64,000 nt of DNA from Prevotella aff. ruminicola Tc2-24 (GTDB taxonomy: Bacteria > Bacteroidota > Bacteroidia > Bacteroidales > Bacteroidaceae): positions 496,001-560,000 of the forward strand of contig NZ_FOIQ01000001.1 of NCBI RefSeq assembly GCF_900110895.1, given 5' to 3'. Numbering within the stretch: the first letter of the stretch is position 1; every line of letters begins with the position of its first letter. Position numbers and translations under genes: made by a program. Under the pieces are notes generated by a model. The model searched no databases and was not told the origin of the DNA. It was given only the letters and a program-made list of their open reading frames with translations. Below are positions 9,372-15,572 of the stretch, piece by piece.

Positions 9372-10082
9372 CTATTTCAGTTCACGCAAGCGGTCCTTAT
9401 AGGCTTTACGGAGCTTACGTATGGCTTTGTCACGGATCTGACGGACACGTTCACGCTTTATGTTCAGGTCTTCAGCAATCTCAGCCATTGTCTCATGCTC
9501 TTGTCCGATGCCAAAGAAAGCGTTAACCACACTCCTATCCCTTGCATCCAAAGTCCCCAAGGCATACTCCACAGCAGCCTCAACGGTCTCTGAATGTACC
9601 CGCTCATCGGCCAACGGCGCATCCTGATTCACCAAAACAGACAGGAGGCTCATGTTGGCACGATGACCGAGCGGTGCATCTACAGAGAGTGGCACACTCT
9701 GCTGACGGGCCTGTACCTCGTCTTTCACATCTTTCGGCACCTGGTAGAGACCAGCCTGCTGATCAATGGCTCTCTCCATCTGCTGACGGATATAAGCCAC
9801 GGCGTAGTTCACGAACCGCACACCTTTCGATGCGTCAAATCTCGAAGCCGCCTTCATCAGTCCGATGTTTCCCTCACTGACAAGATCTTCCATCGCCACA
9901 CCTTTGCCTTTATACTGACGAGCGACAGAGACGACAAACCGCAGGTTTGCCTCCACGAGCTTAGAGAGTGCCCGTTGGTCGCCATTTTGGATTCGTTCGG
10001 AGAGCTTACGCTCCTCCTCATCGGAAAGCAGCGACTCCTTACCAATTTCGTCCAAATATCTGTTTAATGCTGAATCTTCCAT
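9372..10082 (-). CDS. Short sigma-70 family RNA polymerase sigma factor
   Basis: This 236-residue protein is related to the primary sigma factor. Region 1.2 is seen in SALNRYLDEIGKESLLSDEE, region 2 in ANLRFVVSVARQYKGKGV, EDLVSEGNIGLMKAASRFD and FVNYAVAYIRQQ, and region 4 in RDRSVVNAFFGIGQE and IKRERVRQIRDKAIRKLR. The primary factor of this phylum is about 286 residues. Here roughly 45-50 residues of region 3 are missing: region 2.4 runs through a short linker into LSVDAPLGHRANMSLLSVL. It is therefore best read as an alternative, group-2-like factor, not RpoD itself. It converges on the GH97 gene with 17 bp between stop codons. Confidence 0.88.
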   Translation of the reverse strand: MEDSALNRYLDEIGKESLLSDEEERKLSERIQNGDQRALSKLVEANLRFVVSVARQYKGKGVAMEDLVSEGNIGLMKAASRFDASKGVRFVNYAVAYIRQQMERAIDQQAGLYQVPKDVKDEVQARQQSVPLSVDAPLGHRANMSLLSVLVNQDAPLADERVHSETVEAAVEYALGTLDARDRSVVNAFFGIGQEHETMAEIAEDLNIKRERVRQIRDKAIRKLRKAYKDRLRELK

Positions 10083-10102
10083 TGTTTCCGTATCTATTGC
10101 TG

Positions 10103-10110
10103 CAAAGTTA
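10103..10110 (-). promoter_or_regulatory. Promoter -7 box for the sigma factor gene
   Basis: On the minus strand this reads TAACTTTG, about 20 bases before the ATG, so the predicted leader is short. Confidence 0.6.
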
Positions 10111-10130
10111 CAAAGAATAATCGGATATAC

Positions 10131-10158
10131 AAAAAAAAGAGAGGTAAAAACCTCTCTT
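10131..10158 (-). terminator. Terminator of tRNA-Arg
   Basis: The stem AAGAGAGG (10137-10144) pairs with CCTCTCTT (10151-10158), and on the minus strand it is followed by a run of T. It starts two bases beyond the mature tRNA end. Confidence 0.85.
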
Positions 10159-10160
10159 TG

Positions 10161-10234
10161 TGATTCCGGCGGGATTCAAACCCACAACCTTCTGATCCGT
10201 AGTCAGATGCTCTATTCAGTTGAGCTACGGAACC
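10161..10234 (-). tRNA. tRNA-Arg (anticodon ACG)
   Basis: The 74-nt cloverleaf has a 7-bp acceptor stem (GGTTCCG with CGGAATC, one G-T pair), anticodon stem TCTGA/TCAGA with loop CTACGGA, and a T-arm containing GGGTTTGAATCCC. The anticodon ACG would normally be edited to ICG to read CGU/CGC/CGA. The 3' CCA is not encoded. It has its own promoter and terminator. Confidence 0.97.
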
Positions 10235-10276
10235 AAATTCCGTTTTGTTGTCGCAATCATTTCTGATTTGCGGATG

Positions 10277-10308
10277 CAAAGGTACACACTTTTTCTGAAC
10301 TGGCCAAA
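10277..10308 (-). promoter_or_regulatory. Promoter of tRNA-Arg
   Basis: On the minus strand TTTG (10305-10308) and TACCTTTG (10277-10284) are separated by 20 bp. A direct repeat TTTTCTGAAC occurs at 10291-10300 and 10311-10320. Confidence 0.75.
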
Positions 10309-10354
10309 TCTTTTCTGAACTTTTTTCAAAAAAAATTGATATTCGCCCGAAAAG

Positions 10355-11236
10355 CTATACGATAATCCTTGTTTTATGGTAGTTTTCGCGGAATTCAGAG
10401 GGACTACACCCTTTTCGTTTCTTGAAAATACGGTTAAAATTACTCAGATTATTGAAGCCACAACTGAAACCGATCTCTGCTATTGAGTGGGTACTGTCGA
10501 CCAACATACGACTGGCATATCCAAGACGCTGGTCGATGATATACTCACTAAGGTTCCTACCCGTATGGAGTTTGAAGAAACGACTGAAAGCAGACGGACT
10601 CATGCCGGCAATGTCGGCAACCTGTGACAGGCGTATCTCGTCTTTATAGTTCTGATCGATGAAGTTCTTCACCTTCTGCACCCGACGACTGTCGCTTGAC
10701 ACCTCGACCTTGGCAAAACTGCTGGACGAGAGCGTACGTGCGCCGTCGCACTTAGATAGTTCATACAGAATCGTCAGGAACTGCGTGAAAGCATAAAAAC
10801 CGTCCTTGATGCTACTCAGGGAATCGATCTGCTGATAGACACGCATGATAGCTGTCATCGGGAAGCAGAGACCTTTCCGAGCCTCAAGCATCATCTTCTT
10901 CATGGAGTTGAAGGGATTGCGTGCGAAGATACCACTATCACTGAAATCGATATCGAACTGTACCGTCACCTCACGGATATCCTCACTTGTGCAGTTGTTC
11001 TGTTCCCATACATGCTCAAGATCAGGACTGGTAATAAGCACCAAATCATACTCTCCAATCACTTCATTGGAGTCGCCCACGATACGACGCACGCCAGCAG
11101 CATGCTCCACGAAGTTCAACTCGTAGACCTCATGATTATGGATGGGATAAGTAAACTCTTTTTTGCGGCGGTCAGCAATGTAGAGCACATCTTTACCCAT
11201 CAAGGGCGTGATCTCATGAATGACCTTGTTCTCCAT
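10355..11236 (-). CDS. AraC-family transcriptional regulator
   Basis: This 293-residue protein has an N-terminal cupin-like sensing part (YPIHNHEVYELNFVEHA, then GEYDLVLITSPDLEHVW) and a C-terminal AraC double helix-turn-helix at about residues 190-290. The latter shows IRLSQVADIAGMSPSAFSRF, FKLHTGRNLSEYIIDQRL and IAEIGFSCGFNNLSNFNRIF. AraC proteins bind DNA and usually respond to a small ligand; the ligand here is unknown. The gene follows dapA on the same strand with only 5 bp between them, so the two are very likely co-transcribed. The pairing may reflect shared transcription rather than control of lysine synthesis. Confidence 0.92.
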   Translation of the reverse strand: MENKVIHEITPLMGKDVLYIADRRKKEFTYPIHNHEVYELNFVEHAAGVRRIVGDSNEVIGEYDLVLITSPDLEHVWEQNNCTSEDIREVTVQFDIDFSDSGIFARNPFNSMKKMMLEARKGLCFPMTAIMRVYQQIDSLSSIKDGFYAFTQFLTILYELSKCDGARTLSSSSFAKVEVSSDSRRVQKVKNFIDQNYKDEIRLSQVADIAGMSPSAFSRFFKLHTGRNLSEYIIDQRLGYASRMLVDSTHSIAEIGFSCGFNNLSNFNRIFKKRKGCSPSEFRENYHKTRIIV

Positions 11237-11241
11237 CGTTA

Positions 11242-12129
11242 TTATATTTTCAGTTCTCTGAGAATCTCAACCATACGCTGCATATTACTGATACGCATCG
11301 GTACCAACGGCAGACGCAGCACATTCTGAATAAAGCCCATCTCACTCAGCATCGCCTTAACACCAGCCGGGTTTCCGTCGACGAAGAGCAGAGAGAAGAG
11401 ATCGGTAAAACGATGATGGATCTTACGGGCAGGATCATACTCGCCACGCATCTGCAGACGGATCATCTTAGAGAATTCCTTTGGCAGTGCATTGCCGATG
11501 ACACTGATCACGCCGACAGCACCACACGATATCATCGGGAACGTCAGGGAGTCATCACCAGAGATCACATCAAAGTCGTTCGGTTTGTTCTTGATGATCT
11601 CGTCGACCTGTTCCAGGTTACCGCTGGCTTCCTTGATAGCCACGATATTCTGACAGTCGCGAGCCAGGCGCACCGTAGTCTCAGCCTTCAGGTTTACGCC
11701 CGTACGACCAGGTACATTATAGAGCACGACAGGCAGTTTCGTTGCGGCAGCAATGGCCTTGAAGTGCTGATAGAGTCCTTCCTGAGACGGTTTGTTGTAA
11801 TATGGACAGACACTGAGGATGCCGTCCACGCCACGGAAATCGCCCGTCTTCAACTCTTCTACCACAGCGGCTGTATTATAGCCTCCACATCCCATAAGGA
11901 TAGGCACGCGTCCCTGTACCTTGTCGACAACCAGATCCTTGATCTTCTGCTTTTCCTCAGCACTCAATGTCGGGGTCTCACCGGTTGTGGCTAGAATACA
12001 AAGAAAGTCGGCACCGTTGTTCAACTGATAGTCGAGAAGTCTCAAGAGAGCCTCATAGTCAACGGAGCCGTCTTCCTTGAACGGGGTAATAAGAGCAATG
12101 CCCAATCCCTTAAAGATATTATGTACCAT
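11242..12129 (-). CDS. dapA: 4-hydroxy-tetrahydrodipicolinate synthase
   Basis: DapA condenses pyruvate with aspartate semialdehyde, the first step committed to lysine and diaminopimelate. The 295-residue protein shows LGIALITPFKEDGSVDY, ATTGETPTLSAEEK, VVLYNVPGRTG and IVAIKEASGN, in which Lys166 is the Schiff-base lysine. I chose the ATG at 12129. A start 33 bases upstream is also open, but the -7 box at 12152-12159 would then lie inside the coding sequence. The AraC gene follows 5 bp downstream. Confidence 0.95.
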   Translation of the reverse strand: MVHNIFKGLGIALITPFKEDGSVDYEALLRLLDYQLNNGADFLCILATTGETPTLSAEEKQKIKDLVVDKVQGRVPILMGCGGYNTAAVVEELKTGDFRGVDGILSVCPYYNKPSQEGLYQHFKAIAAATKLPVVLYNVPGRTGVNLKAETTVRLARDCQNIVAIKEASGNLEQVDEIIKNKPNDFDVISGDDSLTFPMISCGAVGVISVIGNALPKEFSKMIRLQMRGEYDPARKIHHRFTDLFSLLFVDGNPAGVKAMLSEMGFIQNVLRLPLVPMRISNMQRMVEILRELKI

Positions 12130-12151
12130 ACAGTCTAAATCTAATTGGGCG

Positions 12152-12159
12152 CAAAGATA
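12152..12159 (-). promoter_or_regulatory. Promoter -7 box for dapA
   Basis: On the minus strand this reads TATCTTTG. The predicted start site near 12148 leaves a leader of about 19 nt before the chosen ATG. Confidence 0.65.
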
Positions 12160-12169
12160 CAAAAATAAC

Positions 12170-12233
12170 CGCAGATTCCGCAGGCTTCACAGAATAATTT
12201 TTCTTTTTTTCTGTATAATCCGCGGAATCTGCG
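12170..12233 (-). terminator. Perfect 12-bp inverted repeat, probable terminator of the qmcA operon
   Basis: CGCAGATTCCGC (12170-12181) and GCGGAATCTGCG (12222-12233) are exact reverse complements 40 bases apart. An inner pair ACAGAA/TTCTGT could extend the hairpin. On the minus strand the stem is followed by GGTTATTTTTG, which suits termination just after qmcA. The T-rich tract abuts the dapA promoter. Confidence 0.6.
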
Positions 12234-12247
12234 ATTTTATGCAAAAA

Positions 12248-13201
12248 CTATTCTGCTTTGAACAAGTCCTTGATGCCGCCGATCGAGCCGAGCAGGTTCG
12301 TGGCCTCATATGGCAGGTACACAGTCTTGGTCTTGTCGCCCTCAGCCAGTTCCTGCATCATCTGGATATACTTCTGAGCCAACAGGTAGTTGGCGGGGTT
12401 CGTCGACTTGCCCACAGCCTCCGTGATCAGTTCGATGGCCTTGGCCTCAGCCTCAGCCTTACGGATACGAGCCTGGGCCTCACCCTCGGCCTCGAGGATA
12501 GCCTGGTCTCTGGCGGCCTGAGCCTTGTTGATGATGGCGGTCTTCTCACCCTCAGAAGCCAGGATCTCTGCAGCCTTCTGTCCTTCAGAAGTCAGAATCT
12601 GCGCACGCTTGTTACGCTCAGCCTGCATCTGCTTCTCCATGGCCGTGAGCACAGAGTCGGGAGGAGTGATATCCTGCAGCTCTACGCGGTTCACCTTCAC
12701 ACCCCACTTGTCTGTGGCATCGTCAAGCACAGCACTCAGTTTCTTGTTGATGGTGTCGCGCGACGTCAGCGTCTCGTCGAGCTCCAGTTCACCGATAATG
12801 TTACGCAGTGTTGTCTGCGTCAGTTTCTCGATGGCGTTAGGCAGGTTGTTGATCTCGTAGGTAGCCTTGAAGGGATCCACAATCTGGAAGTAGAGCAGCG
12901 CATTGATCTCGGTCTGCACGTTGTCCTTCGTGATGACGTTCTGTTTCGGGAAGTCATAGACCTGTTCGCGCAGGTCGATGGTTGTCGAATACATGTAACG
13001 GCCATGACTGAGTACCACGATCGACTTAGCCTGGTCTATAAACGGGATAATAATGTTGATACCCGGCTGGAGCGTGGCATAATAGCGTCCCAGACGCTCA
13101 ATAATCTTCGTCTCCGACTGGGGAATGATCACCAATGCCATCTTGGCGAAGATAATCACCAGTATGACGATGGCAATAAATACATAAGTCATAATGTCCA
13201 T
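12248..13201 (-). CDS. SPFH/band 7 membrane protein (QmcA/stomatin-like)
   Basis: This 317-residue protein has an N-terminal membrane anchor (residues 4-22), then a band 7 (SPFH) domain: VIIPQSETKIIERLGRYYAT, QPGINIIIPFIDQAKSI and FPKQNVITKDNV. A long Glu/Ala-rich coiled coil follows (about residues 200-265). SPFH proteins form ring or cage-like oligomers in bacterial membrane microdomains and act in membrane protein quality control. The NfeD-like gene directly upstream is the classic partner and supports the call. Confidence 0.93.
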   Translation of the reverse strand: MDIMTYVFIAIVILVIIFAKMALVIIPQSETKIIERLGRYYATLQPGINIIIPFIDQAKSIVVLSHGRYMYSTTIDLREQVYDFPKQNVITKDNVQTEINALLYFQIVDPFKATYEINNLPNAIEKLTQTTLRNIIGELELDETLTSRDTINKKLSAVLDDATDKWGVKVNRVELQDITPPDSVLTAMEKQMQAERNKRAQILTSEGQKAAEILASEGEKTAIINKAQAARDQAILEAEGEAQARIRKAEAEAKAIELITEAVGKSTNPANYLLAQKYIQMMQELAEGDKTKTVYLPYEATNLLGSIGGIKDLFKAE

Positions 13202-13262
13202 AGCTTTTAATTATTTAATGATTTAGTATAATCTTGAATGATTTTTTTGTTGTTGAGCATGC

Positions 13263-13730
13263 TTAATCGTGACCTTCAGTCTTCAGCGTCTCAACAGTGA
13301 TAATAGTGCTCTCACGTCCGACGACACGCACGTTCGCTCCCTCGGGGATATCCTGAGCCTCATTGGTAACAGTCTTCCAGATATCGCCATCGATCTGCAC
13401 ACGTCCAAAGCCATCAGCCTTGACGGTCTCCACCACTCTACCATGACGCCCCATCAAAGCATCGGCATTACTCACACGACGGTCCTCGCCCTTGTGCAGA
13501 TAGCGTTTGGCAAGAGGCCGCACCCAGAAGAGACAGATCAGTGAGAATACGGCAAAGGCCAGCAACTGGATATAGATGTTACAGCCAAGGGCCGCCGCGA
13601 TAGCAGCAAAGGCCGCACCAACGGAGAAGCAGATGATAAAGAAGTCGCCTGCCGTCAGTTCCAGGATCAGACAGACGACGGCTATCACCGCCCACATCTG
13701 CCATAAGTGTTGTGCAAAATAATCAATCAT
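13263..13730 (-). CDS. NfeD-like membrane protein
   Basis: This 155-residue protein has about three hydrophobic helices in its first 75 residues (WAVIAVVCLILELTAGDFF, FAAIAAALG, LLAFAVFSLICLFWV). A C-terminal OB-fold domain follows (ALMGRHGRVVETV, GRVQIDGDIWKTV, GANVRVVGRE). NfeD proteins pair with SPFH proteins and are thought to modulate their assemblies. It lies 61 bp upstream of the SPFH gene and only 11 bp after the preceding gene, so the three form one operon. Confidence 0.92.
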   Translation of the reverse strand: MIDYFAQHLWQMWAVIAVVCLILELTAGDFFIICFSVGAAFAAIAAALGCNIYIQLLAFAVFSLICLFWVRPLAKRYLHKGEDRRVSNADALMGRHGRVVETVKADGFGRVQIDGDIWKTVTNEAQDIPEGANVRVVGRESTIITVETLKTEGHD

Positions 13731-13741
13731 ATAACCTTATT

Positions 13742-14389
13742 TTAAAGTGATAATATAAAATCATCCCAATCCTTTGATGAACCTTTCCGACCGAACACCT
13801 TCTGATAGAGTCGACTGCGGGTAGAGGCCACGCTCTCCTTCGAGTGTGCCGTCAGCTGCGCTATATCCTTCGGCTGGATGCGTACCTTAGTCAGCAGACT
13901 GACGTGATAGTCTTGTTCCGATAGGCGATAGAGACTGTAAAGTTTCTCCGTAAAACCCGTATAGATACTGTCCACGAGTTCCGCCAGTTCGGCCCATTCC
14001 CGGTGGGAAAGACTCCGTCCACTGTTCAGGCATTCCTGTATCTTATGACTAATCGGCGAAGAGAAGATGGCCGTCTCGGCCTGCTCGCGTTTCTCCTGTT
14101 CGATGATCGCCACCTTATTATGATAGTCAAGGGTGGCTTTCTTCTCCTCGAGTTCCAGTCGCAACAGCGAATTCTCGTCGCCCAGTTTACGCAACAGCAA
14201 CTCCAGCTCCTTGATCTTCTTCTCGTTTCGTTCGATATTCTGTCGGCTCTGAGCCTGTTGCTTTTCCTGTAAAGCGCGTACCTTATCTATTCTATCCTGT
14301 AAGGTCAGTACCCTACGACGACTGCTCTGTATAGTCACGACAAGCAGCACGGCATAAACAAGTATTCCTATGATCAGTTCATAAATCAT
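13742..14389 (-). CDS. Membrane-anchored coiled-coil protein with C-terminal LuxR-type helix-turn-helix
   Basis: From the ATG at 14389 the protein has 215 residues. A single N-terminal membrane helix (MIYELIIGILVYAVLLVV) is followed by a long coiled coil (about residues 25-100). The C-terminal part, TKVRIQPKDIAQLTAHSK then VASTRSRLYQKVFG and DWDDFI, resembles the DNA-binding end of Bacteroidota tetratricopeptide-type membrane regulators. The sensor repeats of those proteins are absent. It heads an operon with NfeD and SPFH genes, so it may control or sense membrane state; that is inference. An upstream start (14458) is unlikely because it would include the promoter. Confidence 0.75.
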   Translation of the reverse strand: MIYELIIGILVYAVLLVVTIQSSRRRVLTLQDRIDKVRALQEKQQAQSRQNIERNEKKIKELELLLRKLGDENSLLRLELEEKKATLDYHNKVAIIEQEKREQAETAIFSSPISHKIQECLNSGRSLSHREWAELAELVDSIYTGFTEKLYSLYRLSEQDYHVSLLTKVRIQPKDIAQLTAHSKESVASTRSRLYQKVFGRKGSSKDWDDFILSL

Positions 14390-14393
14390 AGCG

Positions 14394-14425
14394 CAAATGT
14401 ACGAAGAAAAAACGAAACATCCAAA
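14394..14425 (-). promoter_or_regulatory. Strong promoter abutting the start codon at 14389
   Basis: On the minus strand TTTG (14422-14425) and TACATTTG (14394-14401) are 20 bp apart. With the usual spacing transcription would begin at about 14390, so the mRNA would be leaderless or nearly so. Confidence 0.7.
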
Positions 14426-14631
14426 GTTTTTCGTTCGCAATAGTTTGCAATTGTTCATTCAGTTCGCAAAAGTTCACAGACGATGTCATGACAAACGCCG
14501 GAAACGCCTATTCATGCTATAATCGGCGGCCATCCGAATGAATCTGCCCTCTGGGGTGACCGTCCCCGATATCAGCAGTGAAAAAACAACAAAAGAAGCC
14601 ATAATCATTCTGACATATGAACAATAATGAC

Positions 14632-14639
14632 TATATTTG
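14632..14639 (+). promoter_or_regulatory. Promoter -7 box for the flavoprotein gene
   Basis: TATATTTG lies 21 bases before the ATG at 14661. The -33 region is weak. I see nothing else in the gap 14390-14660 apart from the divergent promoter. Confidence 0.55.
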
Positions 14640-14660
14640 CAGAAAATACTTGATTGAACT

Positions 14661-15446
14661 ATGAACAGAAGAGAATTCCTGAAGAAAACGGCTTATGCCA
14701 CAGCAGGCACTGCCGTTTCAGCACCAGTTGCAGCGATGATTACCCGAGCCAAAAACTCAGGACTACTGGAAGACGAGACCGCACCCACACCGTCGACCCT
14801 TCCGAAGCAGTCAAACGGTTCACTCCGTGTACTGATGATCAATGGAAGTCCGAGACCAGACGGCAACACCTTCTGTTGTCTGAAAGAGATAGAGAGCCAA
14901 CTCCAGAAGCATGGTATCGAGACGGAAATCGTTCAGATTGGACGGAAGCCCATCCGCATGTGCATCAACTGCGGAGGCTGTTTTCAGAACAACGGCAAGG
15001 GGTGTGTATTCGACGATGACCTCTGTCAGGTGATCACACAGAAGATGGTGGAGGCCGATGCCCTCATCGTCGGCACACCTGTCTATTACGGACAACCCAA
15101 TGGTGGGGTGCTTTCACTGATGCAGCGTTTGTTCTTCTCGTCGGGACATCTGGTACAGAACAAGCCAGCCGCAGCAGTTGCAGTATGCAGACGTGGCGGT
15201 GCAACGGCCACTCTACAGACCATGAACATGATGTTCGAGATGATGAACATGCCTGTGGTCACCTCCCAGTATTGGAATATTGCCTATGGCGCCGGCAAGG
15301 GCGAGGCAAAGCTCGATACAGAGGGTATGCAGACCATGCGCACCCTGGGCAATAACATGGCCTGGCTGTTGGAAAAGATCCATGCCGACCGCCCGACCGC
15401 GCCCACCCGCGAGGAGAGGCACACCTTCATGAACTTCATCAGATAG
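14661..15446 (+). CDS. NADPH-dependent FMN reductase/iron-sulfur flavoprotein-like, with Tat-like leader
   Basis: This 261-residue protein begins MNRREFLKKTAYATAGTAVS, which resembles a twin-arginine type leader with the RREFLKK motif, although the second arginine context is not canonical. The body is a flavodoxin-like fold: LMINGSPRPDGNTFCCL for flavin phosphate binding, then MCINCGGCFQNNGKGC, a cysteine cluster as in iron-sulfur flavoproteins, and ADALIVGTPVYYGQPNGGV. It is probably an exported or membrane-associated oxidoreductase; the electron partner is unknown. It stands alone between its promoter and the TonB receptor gene. Confidence 0.82.
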   Translation: MNRREFLKKTAYATAGTAVSAPVAAMITRAKNSGLLEDETAPTPSTLPKQSNGSLRVLMINGSPRPDGNTFCCLKEIESQLQKHGIETEIVQIGRKPIRMCINCGGCFQNNGKGCVFDDDLCQVITQKMVEADALIVGTPVYYGQPNGGVLSLMQRLFFSSGHLVQNKPAAAVAVCRRGGATATLQTMNMMFEMMNMPVVTSQYWNIAYGAGKGEAKLDTEGMQTMRTLGNNMAWLLEKIHADRPTAPTREERHTFMNFIR

Positions 15447-15572
15447 GAGCAGTCCAGCAACGCTATTTCCCGTCCCTTTTGGTCGCATAACCAGCAGAGG
15501 CGGGAAATGTCATATCGTATTCGCAATTCACGGTGAACACAATAAAGCGAAGGTTCGAGCGTTATAATACCA

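Noticed and set aside
12077..13210. Long open frame of 377 codons opposite the SPFH gene
   Set aside because: It lies antisense to a well-supported gene, has no recognisable motif and is rich in Leu, Arg and His, as expected from the reverse reading of biased codons.
15447..15572. A promoter or small RNA before the TonB receptor
   Set aside because: No TAnnTTTG box and no stable hairpin were found in this 126-base gap.
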